From: Oscheius onirici
Lineage: Eukaryota; Nematoda; Chromadorea; Rhabditida; Rhabditidae
Direction: 5' to 3'
NCBI GenBank assembly: GCA_932521025.1
Contig: OW051471.1
Span: forward strand, 8,370,001-8,434,000
DNA length: 64,000 nt
Positions 22,783-34,400 of the stretch are shown piece by piece. The notes beneath the pieces were generated by a model, which was given only the letters and a program-made list of their open reading frames with translations, searched no databases and was not told where the DNA came from. The first letter of the stretch is position 1. Each line of letters begins with the position of its first letter. The position numbers and the translations under genes are program-made.

Positions 22783-25700
22783 TTAGGCGGAGTAGGCGTT
22801 GCTGGTCACACGTCCTCCCTTGCCAGTCCAGTTGGTGTGTTCCCACTTGCCGGGTTTCGACAGCAGTTCGTAGGTATGGGCTCCGAAATAGTCTCTCTGG
22901 GCCTGGATCAGATTGGCCGGTACGACTTCACTCGAGTAGCCGTCGTAGAAGGCCAGAGCGGCGGACATGGCAGGAACCGGGATGCCGAGTTTCGTGGCTG
23001 TTGACGTTACATCGTGGAAGGGGTTCTGAAATAGGGAAGCTTGTTTTTATTTGTTGATATTAGAAGTAGTGAAGAGAAGAAAAGCTCACCACTGCGTCTT
23101 TCATGACGTCAACAAAGAAGTCGTCCAAGAGCAGATTGGACAGTTTGGGATCCTTGTCGAAAGCCTTCTTGATGTCACCGAGGAAACGAGAGCGAATGAT
23201 GCAGCCTCCACGCCACATCAGAGCGATGGCTCCAAAGTTGAGATTCCAATTAAAGGTGCGGCTAGCTTCGGCCATGAGCATGAATCCCTGGGCGTAGCTG
23301 ACGATCTTCGAGGCATAGAGAGCCTTTCCAATGTCTTTGATGAAGTGTCTCTTGTCGGCAATGAGATCATCGGCTTTGTAAGTTGGACGAGGTAGGACCT
23401 TAGAGGCTTTGACACGTTCGTCCTTCAGAGCGGAAAGACAGCGAGCAAAGACGGCTTCGGCGATGAGACTGACCGGTTGGCCGTACTCGAGTCCAGCAAA
23501 ACACGTCCATTTTCCTGTTCCCTTTTGTCCGGCGGCGTCACGAATCTGTGGCAACAGAGTTTCTCCCTTTTCATCCTTGAACTTGAGAATGTTGGCTGTG
23601 ATTTCGATGAGGAACGAGTCGAGTTCGCCCTTGTTCCAGTCGTCCATTACCTATGTTTCAAATTGAATAAATGTCTCAGACGAGCAATAAACCTCGGCCA
23701 TCTGATCGTGGGTAAGTCCGAGAGCTTTGTTCAAAATGGCGTACGTTTCAGCAATAAGCTGCATGTCTCCGTATTCGATTCCGTTGTGGACCATCTTGAC
23801 GAAATGACCACTGCCGGCCTCGCCGACCCAGTCGCAGCAGGGTTCTCCGTCAGATTTGGCAGCGATGCTCTGGAAGATGTTCTTCAGATGGGGCCAGGCG
23901 GCGGGATTTCCTCCGGGCATCAGAGATGGTCCATAGCGGGCTCCTGTAAACAAACATTAGATATGTTGTTCTTGAAATGTTAGTTTTCAATTTCTTTACA
24001 TCTCTCGTGTTTTCGGCCCCAAACAATACTTCAATTATTCGGATACATTCTCAATGTCATTCTTCTCTCTTTTATTGTTTCTGCCCCAGTTTGAAGCAGG
24101 CAAACACCACCTATTAGCCTTCCGACGAGGTTGCTATAGCTACGGACCCCCGAGGTAGAGCGCGGGAACATTTAGCGGACTCCTGCCTCCGGCACTTCAA
24201 CTAAAAGAAATCTCTAATCTCCGCATGTCGTTAGAATCGCCTCTTGAAAGAGATGATCTCGATTCTCTTGGGAAAAGTTATTCTGGGAGTCTTTTGCCTC
24301 TTCAGCGGACCATCAGCGAGCAGCCGCAGAAGGAGCGACGATGTGAGTTTTGAATCGGGACTAATGAGTCGATCATTTGATGATTTTAGTCACCACCGTC
24401 GACGACCATACTTGGACGTACGTGAACCAGGCAACACAGTCTGCCACGTTAGTTTCCATTCACTTAATTTTATTTTATAATTACGGCAGGACGGAAATAA
24501 TGGGCTATGGCAACGTACCTATCCCGTCTTATAACTGTATAGCCAAAATATCTGCGGATAACACTGTATCGGTAAGAGCGGTCACTTGGAATGTCAACGA
24601 AAAAGTAGGTTCTTGTCAATTGCGATAAACTATTTTTTATAGCCGGCCAAGGTTCTGACTCAGTTAGCGGAGGCTATTACAAACAATGGGAAGGACAGTT
24701 TGGAAGACATTATTTCTATTGCCCTTCAAGAACTCCCATCCTCTTCTATGTAAGTTTTTATCAATCTGTCATTGATCATTATTTTCAGAAACTTTCATGA
24801 GGAAGCCTTTGCCATTCTGAGTGCGGCCTTTGAGAAAGAGCACGCTCCCTATATCTCTAGCCGAACATGGAGCCAGATGATTCTCATATTCATCAAAAAG
24901 AGTCACATTCGGTACGCTACAATTGGTAGGTGTTTTTTTAACCCTTTTTTTGACAAAAATGTAGAATATTCGATAAAATTTGTGCCTGCCGCAGTTTTCG
25001 CCAAACCAATGAGGACAAAAGGAGCTCTCGGAGTCTGTTTCCGGTTTTGTCAAAAGTGGATAGTCATCGTTGGCAGTCACCTTTCCCGTAAATTAACATT
25101 CTGGTTCTAAAGAAGTCAAAGTTTAGACGAAAGTTTCACCCAGAGAACCATGGAGTACCAAAAGATTGTCAAAAACATGAGGTTCCCAAGTCTACATAAG
25201 TTTACTCACAAGGATAGTCTTTTCGCCGCCGACGTTAGTTGTCCGATTCGCCTCTGTTGACAATTGGTTTAGGTAGTAATTTGGAGCGGAGATCTCAATT
25301 TCCGCTTGGAGAAAAACCTCCATTTTGATTGGAAAAGTAAGGCAGTCAGACAGGACAACATTGACCGAGCCATGCAAATCGACGAACTCAACTACGCCAG
25401 AGATAAACGTAAGTTCTAGAAGCAAACTTCCATATTATTTGTTCAGAAGTCGCCTTTTTCGAATTTGAGGAGCCAGAGATCACATTTCCTCCAACGTACA
25501 AGTTTGAAAGCGGCGGAAAGACCTACAACCTGGCCAGAATACCTTCCTACACGGTTTGTTTCCGGTTTTGAGTTTAGTTAGTTTTTAAAGGACCGGGTGC
25601 TCTACCGTTGCGATGACAGCATTCTGAAGAGGGTGGGAGCTTATAACATGTTAGAAACTACGGCCTCGGATCATAAACCTGTCTCAGCGTCTTTTTAGTA

Positions 25701-26325
25701 AGAATATCCCATTACTGGTTCATATTTTCAATTTCAGCCTGAATGTAACTGGAAAGCCGACGACCCAACGGTTTTTGAGTGCCGAATAAGAACTAACCTT
25801 CTTCTCCTCCCGAGACTCCGCATCCAACAAATAGAATTCCCTGTGCTGCTAGTTTTTCGGCTCTTTTCTGTAAATTGTCAGAGTAAATATAGAGAGACTG
25901 TATTTACGTTTGAATCAGTGTATTCTGAGTTTCCGCCGTCGATGATAATGTCTCCGGCTTCGAGATGTGGCAGAATCTGGTCGATCATCGAGTCGACAGC
26001 TGACCCGGCCTTGACGAGCATCATCACACGACGCGGCTTCTTCAGCTTGCGACACATCTCCTCGATCGAGGTCGCTCCGATGACTTTTGTTCCTTTGGCC
26101 TCATTCTCCAGGAACTCGGTTACTTTGGAAGTGGTTCGGTTGAAGGCACAGACCTGAAATTGGTTCATTTCTCTGTTCAGATCATGTTGAGTAGAAGCTG
26201 CCGATTAGTTGATTGTAAGAGTCAACACAAAAAAAACTGACCGTGAATCCGTGGTCGTTCATGTTCAAGATGAGATTCTGCCCCATGACGGCGAGTCCAA
26301 TAACAGCGATGTCTGCTTCGGCCAT
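22783..26325 (-). CDS. pgd: 6-phosphogluconate dehydrogenase, decarboxylating
   Basis: Complete gene for the third enzyme of the oxidative pentose phosphate pathway: 6-phosphogluconate plus NADP+ to ribulose 5-phosphate, CO2 and NADPH in the cytosol. Exon 1 (26325 down to about 26242) gives [20 protein letters not shown], the Rossmann GxAxMG motif. Next come [33 protein letters not shown] and [20 protein letters not shown] across the long intron (23944-25797). The C-terminal all-helical domain follows: [20 protein letters not shown] with the catalytic Lys and His-Asn, [19 protein letters not shown] and the NADP-contacting tail [12 protein letters not shown]. The junction GGEE|G|ARYG keeps frame exactly, so the long intron is real even though it contains a whole gene on the other strand. 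A cag acceptor sits just before the ATG, suggesting trans-splicing or a 5' UTR intron. Length is as usual for the family. Confidence 0.95.
24225..25789 (+). CDS. inpp-1: Inositol polyphosphate 5-phosphatase (nested gene)
   Basis: About ten exons, wholly inside the 1854-nt intron of the 6-phosphogluconate dehydrogenase gene and on the opposite strand. The enzyme removes the 5-phosphate from phosphoinositides or soluble inositol phosphates. The catalytic Mg-dependent fold is visible: [11 protein letters not shown] (first strand, metal Asn), [10 protein letters not shown] (metal Glu), [23 protein letters not shown] (catalytic Asp and Asn), [15 protein letters not shown] and [12 protein letters not shown] (catalytic Asp-His). 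The N-terminus [16 protein letters not shown] is short, acidic and not secretory. The protein of about 370 residues holds only the catalytic domain, with no RhoGAP, SH2, Sac1 or CAAX part. The TAA stop lies 7 bases from the host's splice donor, so its 3' UTR must run antisense into a host exon. From memory, C. elegans also has these two genes side by side (T25B9.9 and T25B9.10). Confidence 0.9.
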
Positions 26326-28804
26326 TTTCTGGAATCAAGGAAATTGTAAGAGGTCTGAGGAAACAAGAGAAAAGAGAATTTCTTACAGAGGTTGCATCAA
26401 CTGAATTCAGTCCTAAAGGATGGACCGGAAAGAAAACGTGGATCCAGGACTTGAAGAAGGAGCCGAAAAACGAACTCAATATGTAAGTGTGAATATAAAC
26501 TCGAAAAAACTAAAGAAATTAAAGTAGTAGATGCTTTTAGGGAAAAGATGTTTTTGAAAGCTATAGTGCATCAAAAGGATTGCGTTTCGATGAAAGTGCT
26601 GTACGTAACACGTCCAGAACTAAAAAGTTTGTCGTTCCAAAGGGAGCAGAGTTCGTCTGTGTTAGCGTCGACAAACAAGAATGACAAAATGACAATTGGC
26701 GCGAGGGTGGAGAAAGAGAAATAATTGAGGCCAAAGATGAGGGCGCGAGGAGAAGATGAAGAAAATCATTATCAGTCGCGGGAACACGCCACAGCAACAC
26801 ATCACCTTATCGCCTGTTGGTCAGTTTCTGGGTGGTGAGATGGAGATTTGTTTCTCGTGCAGAAACTTCTAGAAACTCGAAAATTCCTCACAATTAGGTA
26901 TTGGGAAAGCAACTTCCTCCTCTCTGCTAAAGACCACACAGTCAGACGGGAGGTACTTTTTCACAAAAAAAAGTTTGTTCTGACAAACTGTTTGATACGA
27001 TCAAAGAGTGGGTGGTCTTGAGAGACTGTGTAATCGTTTCGGAGGAGAAAATTGCAGAGTGGACTGATAGAATTAGTCCTCTGCTCCTCTTATAACAGAC
27101 ATGCCAAGTGCAGTCGAAGGACACACTGGCAAGGGCCGAAACATAAGAACACCTTCCTGTGACGATTGTTCGACGGCCGCAGCGGCTTGTGCGTGTGGGT
27201 CGCGTCGGCGAGCAAAGGGTCAACAGAACGACTGATTTTCAAAAGGGGGGTGGGGTGACACTGATGACCCGGTCCCCTGAAACTGTGCTCTTCCCAATTT
27301 GGACCTATGAGGTCAGTGAACTTTGATCTCTCGATCAAGGTCGACCTTTATTGGTCCTGAAAGTCTGGCCTCTTAAAAATCAGAGAAAATACAGGAAGTA
27401 AATAGAAACGGTGAAAATAGTAAAGCTTTTATAAGCTGGTGAAGCTGTTGCACAGTTGATAACAAGCGGCTTGCGGAAACTTCAATGCATCGCTTCTTGG
27501 GGTTGTAGAATATAAGAGTTTTCTCACGCTAAGAAACTTGGAACAGCAGATATTTCGTTGGCCGCACAAAGTTTAGTATGTTTTGAGAGGGGGAGGGGGG
27601 GGGGGAATCCCTGCAGAAAATGATACGATTTTCAAAAGTCGCGGGGAGCGTCATTAACGTCACATGTGGATGCATGTGTATATTACCCCAGGTTACTAGA
27701 GATAGAGAATCAACTACGTAATCGGAATCATTCGACATTGGATTCTTCTTATCCGAAAACGAAAAAGTATGTTGTGGTACACGCTGGGAGAAGTGTTTAC
27801 AGTCTCGAAACCAAAACAGGCACAGGAATCGAAAAGTTCTCTGGGAAAAAACGTTTACAACGGGTTTCAATTTTCCGATACCTTATTAATGTTACAAGTT
27901 ATCGGTTCATAAACGTACTCATATTATGGCCAAACTACCTCAACAACATCGTAGCTTGGCTATACACGCACTTGCAAACATAGAAGGTATGCCCACAAAA
28001 TTCAAAAAAACTTGCTGATTAGCATCTCAACTGTGAGATGATCTCTTGAGTTTACGTGCCAACCACAAGGAAGGCGAAAAGTTGCATACTCCGCTGTACT
28101 GTTCAGATTTCCTGTTTCCTGTTCTTTACTTTACTGTTCAGCTTTGGTTACATTTATTTTGTCTTTTACTATTTTTACTTTTTACTGTTCTGCTGTACTG
28201 TTCAGTCTGATTGCTTGATTGCTGTGGCTAGATGTGGCTAGGTCCAGCTAGTTTTTCAGATGCTCTGGGAGCAAAGAAGAAGAGACGGCAGAGGTCGAAA
28301 ACTGATTGTTTAACTAAATCGGAAAGCACCCCCGGAATAAAAAAACGGTCCGATTTTTGCTAGCGCGAATATCGTTCGAACACTTTCCTTGTAAGAGCAT
28401 CTTCTCGCTAGAGAGGCTTTGTTTCAAGATAGGAGACGGGAGATTCTGTGATGTCAAAGTGCACCGGGTCTGTTGGTATTCGTTCGCTTTAGAACATAAA
28501 AAAGATGGAATTGTAAAGATTAAGCTTAATGATCTTGTTCAGAAGTTGGATAACCATCTTATAGGCTGTAAAACTGCCTAATGTGATCGACATTAGTAAT
28601 AGCCTCCCATGATTTCGAGTTTTCTGTTTTGAGAGACTATAGATACTTTACAAGAAATGTTTTTTTCGAGTCGTCTACTGTTTAACGCTGCTTTCCTTTT
28701 TTGTTAACTTGTAAAATTTTGTGAACAACCATATTAGCAACGCGAGAAATCGATTTTGGTAAAGATCATTTTAGAGGTAGGCGGAGATCTTGTTCCAGTC
28801 GTTC
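26326..28804. other. Intergenic with simple-sequence tracts
   Basis: No exon supported in about 2.5 kb. It includes a G-rich tract at 27589-27605, AG-rich patches around 26690-26770, and a cluster of tactgttcag-like units near 28093-28215. It should include the promoter of the 6-phosphogluconate dehydrogenase gene at its left end. Confidence 0.45.
28093..28215 (+). repeat. Degenerate tandem tactgttcag units
   Basis: The motif (c)tactgttcag recurs four or five times, at about 28096, 28132, 28185 and 28196, separated by pyrimidine-rich sequence with further ttctttact and tttact variants. It looks like an eroded simple tandem repeat with no coding role. Confidence 0.5.
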
Positions 28805-29225
28805 TTATACAGGTGGCGGAGGTTCCGGGAAACTGAAAGTTCATACATCAGGGTCAAGACACAAGGACACTAAAACACACAAAATGTAATAACACAAAAG
28901 CTAGCCTACTGAGGTTTTCTAAACATTTCCCTAAACTAGTTAGAGAGCGGTTACAGAGAGTCCAAAAATTGATTAGACTGGGGTGGTTTGGTTACATAAG
29001 TGTTAAAAGGTATTTTGTCCACTGGCTATGTAAGATTTGATAAACTGTTACTGGTACAAGTTCATCAAACTTACTCATAATCTCCTTGAATGAGACTAGT
29101 GGTTCTGAAAGTAAATACTGAAAACGGTATAAACATACTTACACAGAGATGATAGTCAGAATAAAAATGACAAAACAGACTGAGGCAGCTCCAAAAATAG
29201 ACGTTGACACCAGCCTTCGGGCCAT
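28805..29225 (-). CDS. Tiny single-pass membrane protein, copy 1
   Basis: Small three-exon model of about 46 residues: exon 1 MARRLVSTSIFGAASVCF continues through a hydrophobic helix to TIISV; exon 2 gives TTSLIQGDYE; a longer intron then joins to a short proline-rich end (FPEPPPPV). The N-terminus is basic and the helix uncleaved-looking, so an N-in single-pass protein is likely. The layout (basic start, helix, intron, about 12 residues ending GD.E at a phase-2 donor) recurs in copies at about 32700-32826 and 35643-35883. The last exon is the least sure part; another frame there reads NLRHLYKNDWNKISAYL but does not join in phase. I do not recognise the family. Confidence 0.4.
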
Positions 29226-30390
29226 GGTTGTTCATTTGTGAGTCTGAGATGATCTCAGTAGATATAGACTGTCAATTTTAAACGCATAGAGTGAGTTCGG
29301 ACTGATCTTACGCTCTTTATCTATACAAAAGATTGAAACGTGAGTTCATATGCAACTTTTTTATATGCAGACGAAATATACGGCTTGAAGGTAACAACAG
29401 TTAATCGCAAGTTAAGGGAAACGGTTTAAACTCAGCGTTCTCATTTAAATTTCCATCTGTTTTTTTTGCAGCGATCTCCAGCGGCTAAAAACTCTTCCAT
29501 TTTTGAATTCGAACTATGCGTCAACGGAACGGAAGTAATGCGTGAACCTATTTAAATCGAAAATATATGAGAACAAAAAATAAGTTGAAACTTCAGGAAA
29601 CGATTTGGATCTGGTCCACACAAATTTACGATATTTCAAACTTCAGATGTAGTATGCCGCTTTATCGAAATCTAATCCTCAGATCTTCGTTCAGTGAAAC
29701 AGAAATACAGGTTCAGAAGCGAGCAGGGTCTAAACCTAGAATCGGTTTTTCACAGTCTGCCACCCGCTTGTATTGGATAAGATCTTTCCGTCACACAACG
29801 TTACCATTTGTTCGACCGAAGATTCCAAAATGAACCGAGCCGGAAGTGATGAACCAATCTGAAGAATCATTGTACGGGCATGAGCTAAGGTTTGAGCTCT
29901 TTATCTGGCAACAGTTCTAGGTTGATCTTTTAGACCACGTTCCAAAAACCTTAATCAAAGGTTCTTGTCTTGATCTTCAGATGTCACACCTCCCGCAGTA
30001 CTCAGAGCAGTATCTTCTAATTAGAGTTTTTCCGACAGATCTTTACTGATCTCAAACAACTCTGTTTTCTCTTTGTCCAATTACCAGAAACCATATGATT
30101 TTGTAGTTAGGCGGAAAGGTTGAAAAACAATTAACGACACATTCTATGAGGAAGCGCATGTCAGAGCTACCATACGTTTTCCTGAATAGTCTTGATTTTT
30201 TTTTGAAAAGCCCATGTGTCACCACACTTTCTTTTCCTTTCCTGGTTATTGTGAGTCATGAAATTAGTTCAATAGTATTTTGATTGTTGCTTATTTGAGC
30301 TTGGCTATGACGATGTTGATTAAGTTACTTCAGCAGAAAAATAAGGGAACGCCCACCTCGTTACCTTTACAGAGAATCCTAAAACTTCAG
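29226..30390. other. Intergenic, nothing recognised
   Basis: About 1.2 kb between the tiny membrane-protein gene (-) and the Srt-type receptor (+). Open frames here look like chance. The right end should hold the receptor's promoter; the ATG at 30391 sits directly behind cttcag, a likely spliced-leader acceptor. Confidence 0.45.
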
Positions 30391-32193
30391 ATGGAAGCCT
30401 ACTTTCGGAACGGAGGACTCCCACCATACTACCGATGCGACGAGTAAGTTGTTGTTGCGCCTTATGTGCTTGAAATAGTTTCAAGTTCTCAAACCTGTGT
30501 TTCAGAGTGAAGAACTGGACTTACGACGAATGGCTGCTCCAAGGAGAGCCTCAAGTTGGACTCGGTCTCGAATGTCTAATTTACGGATTCGTTTGTATTG
30601 TAACTTCATATTTTTGGAATCAAAAATACAAAAGTTCAGTTTCTCTACCTCCCATGTCTGTACGTTCTCCTTCAAAGAGACCTGGTCGGTGTCACTGCTT
30701 ACAAGTTACTTTTCGTCTTGACTCTCCTCGAAATTGGGAATCTTCTATTGAACTCGGTGGCAGCTGGAATCTTCTTCATTCAGGGAATTGTCTACTGCAA
30801 CTACCCGAATCTGATCTACGTCATGGGCTGTCTTGTCATGAGTCAGTATTTGAAGTTTGTTTGAGAAACGTTAGTTCAGCCTTCTGGACTGGAGTCTGTG
30901 CCACGTGTTTTGTTCTGGGACTGTCTCGTCTTGTGGATTTATGGAATCCGTTGTGGCATGATGCCATCTTTGGTGGTACCCATACTTTAAGCGCTTTTCA
31001 AATTCCTCAATGCAGGAAAGCGAATAATCTTTTCGCTCACGCTCATCTTCAGCTACATGTCTTTCATGTTTTTCTACACAAAGCCAGCCGTTTTCAACTC
31101 CCGCGAACTCACTTGGGACTTTGATCCTAGAGTCTATCCCGACGGGAAAATGTTCATGGTAAGTTTGTTTGAATAGAATCCAAGGAAAAAGTTTAAGATG
31201 TACGCCTCCCTTCCGACCAACTTTAACAATATGGGAACTTGTGTTTGTACTTTATTGGTCACGATCACTTTCACTCTTTCTTTCGTCTACAAGTACACTC
31301 TTTATAACTTCACGTTGTCCAAGTTTCAAAAACAAGTGAGTAAGAACTGTGGGAGATGCGTCATACACGGGTTGTGCTCTTGTAAGTGAACTCAATAGGC
31401 GAGAATTAGTCGTGTTTTTGAGTAGGGATTGACTTGTAAATCGAGTAATAAGTCTAGATGGAAGATTGTAATACAAGGACTAACCTTAATTTGTGAGAGC
31501 TCAACGTGTTTTTCGGTGGCATTAATTGTAGGCAAGACAGCACAAGATGGATATAAGGTCAAACTTTCCCGGAGGCAGAAATAATACTCAGACAATATCG
31601 GGCTAGAAAAAGTATAGCCAAGTAGGTCAAGAATGGTCTATCTCAGAAAACAAGAGTAGGGTATACTGCTTTTGGTAAAGGGGGTCTGGACTGACTCATT
31701 GTCAGTACAGAACCCTTTTTAGATCTGTCAAAGCGTTACGCGGCTACACACGGACACGTTATAAAAGTAGCAAATTGAAAGATAGGCAATTTTACTGTTT
31801 TCAGCTCTTCATGCAGAGTACTGTAGCCTGTTCAAACAGTCTCATCTCGGCCCTGATCTACGTCTCATACTCTTACATTCCAATCAGCCGTTTCGTTAAC
31901 TATATGGGTCTTCTGACTTGGCAGATGTCTAGCGGTATTTTTGGATTTGGCAGACAGAGCAAGACATATTTTCAGCTGGAGAGCTGATTGTTTTCCTCTT
32001 CCTTAACGTGACCATCCGTCGGCGTGTCTTTCGAATACTTCACGTATACAACAATCCGACTACAGTAAATCCAGCCAGTTCCGCTTATCGAGTACGCAAT
32101 CCGGACTCGGTCAATCCAGCAAATCCTCACTCGGAGAACCATCTTTCGGGAGTCGATGTGGCGATACTAAAAAAAGAATCAGTTGCTCAGTAA
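30391..32193 (+). CDS. Chemoreceptor, serpentine class T type
   Basis: 7TM receptor of the nematode Srt class. The N-terminus MEAYFRNGGLPPYYRCDE is followed by VKNWTYDEWLLQGEPQVGLG, where Srt proteins have a W...G...P..G segment before helix 1. Then come YLPCLYVLLQRDL and AYKLLFVLTLLEIGNLLLNS (helix 2, CYK.MF.L...D-like), IVYCNYPNLIYVMG (loop Cys before helix 3), FVLGLSRLVDLWNP (the N/S-R..D motif after helix 3), and NNMGTCVCTLLVTITFTLSF (helix 5). After a long intron (about 31337-31803) the frame resumes with LFMQSTVACSNSLISALIYV. The tail is cytoplasmic and Ser/Asn/Pro-rich, ending KKESVAQ. The donor positions around 30592 and 30845 are less certain. The long intron holds a dispersed repeat that is also found near 61.9 kb. 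Confidence 0.82.
31625..31740. repeat. Diverged dispersed repeat, copy A
   Basis: Shares cagaaaacaagagtagg and flanking blocks (a tctgctttt-like block, then gtctgga/ccagact, gtcag, gaactc-like) in the same order with 61838-61960. It lies within the long intron of the Srt-type receptor gene. No ends or coding capacity were recognised. Confidence 0.45.
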
Positions 32194-32260
32194 TTGTGTA
32201 CTAGTCGAGCATTTACAATATTGAATCACAAATAAATTAGTAGCGGCTCACGGGACGGGA

Positions 32261-32491
32261 ATGAAGTATTTTGTGCAGATCTCAACTTCCAAACACGCCT
32301 CGTACAACCTGAAATCAAGCTATAAGTTGTCGAATAGGACGTGGAAAGCCACGGTCCTCTGGGGTGAAGGAGGTCGTAAGAACATCGCGAACGTTGTGCT
32401 GCAGATAACTACAATCAAACAGGAAATCGAACGGCTGAGATCGGGTCAAGCGATCCTCGAGAATAAAAAGGTCTTTACGGAATTTGAATAA
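32261..32491 (+). CDS. Short hypothetical frame, doubtful
   Basis: A 76-codon open frame beginning MKYFVQISTSKHASYN and including a charged, helix-favouring stretch IKQEIERLRSGQAILENK. It starts 68 bases after the receptor stop. It has no splice partner, no family resemblance that I can see, and an equally long frame on the other strand, so it may be chance or a fragment of a mobile element. Confidence 0.2.
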   Translation: MKYFVQISTSKHASYNLKSSYKLSNRTWKATVLWGEGGRKNIANVVLQITTIKQEIERLRSGQAILENKKVFTEFE

Positions 32492-32679
32492 GACAAGCGG
32501 CAACCTTTGATCAAAATAGCTGTGGCGGAAATAAAAGCGGAAAATTCTCAAAGAGACTATTCTCATGACCATCTCCAATTTTCATCGAAAGCTAGCGCGC
32601 TAGTTTTGCCCATCCCGTTCCATAACTAGTAAAACACAATATTGGACGCTTGTTAGAACTACAGATGGAAAAAAAACTC

Positions 32680-32826
32680 ACTCTTTGTCTCCAAGAAGAG
32701 CCCTACTTAATCTGAAAAGTCACACATTTTGAATAAAAAATTGACTAACAAAGAAATGCCCTGCAGTGCTAGAAGTACGGTGCTAATGGAGACGACGTAA
32801 ACTCCTATTTCATTGGGAACTCGCAT
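32680..32826 (-). CDS. Tiny membrane protein, copy 3 (partial model)
   Basis: Minus-strand exon MRVPNEIGVYVVSISTVLLA continues to a hydrophobic end GISL, then a 38-nt intron leads to LSRALLGDKE at a phase-2 donor. The architecture (short start, helix, GD.E before a phase-2 donor) matches the copies at 28805-29225 and 35643-35883. The final exon was not found. An upstream exon-like segment near 32882-32950 (PPPPYDAQAKQC) has a good donor but does not join in phase. Confidence 0.35.
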
Positions 32827-32950
32827 AGTTTTGCTAAAGAAGAGAAGATTTCGGTCTGAGATTGAAGAGAATGACTTACAGGCACACTGTTTGGCTTGAG
32901 CGTCATAGGGCGGGGGTGGTCCCTGTCCCTCCGAGAAGAAGGGTTGATCT

Positions 32951-33652
32951 TATCGGAGACTGCAGTGTCGTTTTTCTTTTCTTTTTGTAAGACGACACTT
33001 TTAGGAACTAGGATAGGATTACCTAGGTGAAATAAAAGAGAATGTATGCTTTGATGAAAATAATTTGGTAGAATAACCCTTATAAGCTGTCAAAACCTGT
33101 TAAAATTCATTCTAAAAGAGTTTTATGCAGGCACGTAAATGCGTTGCCCACATTAATTCAAAATCTGTGGTATAACTGTTTTGGAGACAAGCAGACGTTA
33201 AAACCGCTCGGTTAGTTTCCAGACAAATATCTGCACTGTCGTATGCTTTCACCAGGGGGCCGATACAACATTTTGATCCGGGACTGGCGACTGCAGTCGG
33301 TGACGCTTCCCCTAAAAGTTTTTTTTATTTATTTTTGTTGTGAGGGATACTTTATGTATATAGCCGGTTTAGTAATCTGCTAACTTACATGCAATTGACT
33401 CCATACGCTTGACTAGCGCACGTTCTCTATCTAGTTCTCATTCAGCAAAAGACCGCAAGTAGTCGGACAGAATGTCCTAGATGACCACTGGTTCCAAAGG
33501 CGCTTGCTTGCTTAGTTTTTCTCTACACTTATATTATACTAAGCTATGCTTACATGAACAACCTGAATCACTACATACAATACCGACAGAGTAGTTTTAT
33601 CCGTTCCTGCACCATATTCTTAGTAATTGAAATAGCTTTTTATGACCAGGCC
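32951..33652. other. Intergenic, nothing recognised
   Basis: About 700 bases left of the mariner-type element. AT-rich with T runs near 33318-33340. No exon or repeat family supported. Confidence 0.4.
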
Positions 33653-34400
33653 TACAGGGTGGGCCAAAATTATAGCAACCGCGGGCTTACTACTAAAACT
33701 TTTAGGTGTTTTTGTTTTTCTAGATGTCCTGTGTGTAATTTCGGCGGATTATTTAACTTGTTTTCTACCGAAAACCATCTCTAATTTATGTATTTTTTGA
33801 ACTGGCAAGCTATCAAGCGATTTTTAGTTTACTGTCTAGTTGCGATAAACTGGTCTCTCGGCGCCCGACATCTAAAGTCGTCTAGTGCTCACCAAAAGTG
33901 ATACATATCACAACTAAATAACATGTTAGTGAGTTAGGTATGATTTCCCACTGAATTGGCTGTGAAACACCGATACATGTCAACGCAGGAACCGATATTA
34001 GGGAGTTGCGCTCGCATTTCAAGCCAAAATACCGATTTTTAACTGTTTTATCTAGACTTCAGACTAAATAATTACTGTTGCTGGAGTGTAGTAGATGCAG
34101 CCTTAAATAACAGAAAAGTTACAGCCTTAAATAACAGAAAATAAGAGTTTGGTAGAGAGTTTTCGTCGAAATAGCCTGAACATCTGGATTTTTTTACCAC
34201 TGTGGGCGCCGGAGTGAATACTGATCCGAACTGTTTCGAGGCCTGGCTCGCCACCAAAACTGATTCAAATGAAGTCTAACGTTGATAATGGGTTGAAATC
34301 AATCAAAGAATATTTGTTATATGTTCAATTTCCATCTGGGCCTTTTTCCCGCCTTCCAAGAACATTTTTCTGAGTTGCTATAATTTTGGCCCACCCTGTA
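33653..34400. mobile_element. Non-autonomous Tc1/mariner-type element
   Basis: Perfect 27-bp terminal inverted repeats: tacagggtgggccaaaatta (start of the left copy, 33653-33679) and its complement at 34374-34400. TA at both outer ends fits the TA target site of Tc1/mariner elements. The 748-bp interior has no open frame of transposase length and no DDE/D-like motif, so it would need a transposase supplied elsewhere. The perfect ends suggest recent activity. It sits directly at the 3' side of an eroded TSP1-like coding remnant. Confidence 0.85.

Noticed and set aside
24061-24210. Possible RNA gene (GC-richer patch around ccgaggtagagcgcggg)
   Set aside because: I could not fold it into a tRNA or other known RNA; it is short and lies in front of the nested phosphatase gene. 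No tRNA or rRNA was identified anywhere in the window by eye.
27666-27983. 105-codon plus-strand frame and a 113-codon minus-strand frame over the same DNA
   Set aside because: Both are open by chance in an AT-rich intergenic region with a G-run; no motif, signal or splice partner.
28357-28581. 74-codon plus-strand frame
   Set aside because: Single frame without splice sites or similarity; composition equals that of the surroundings.
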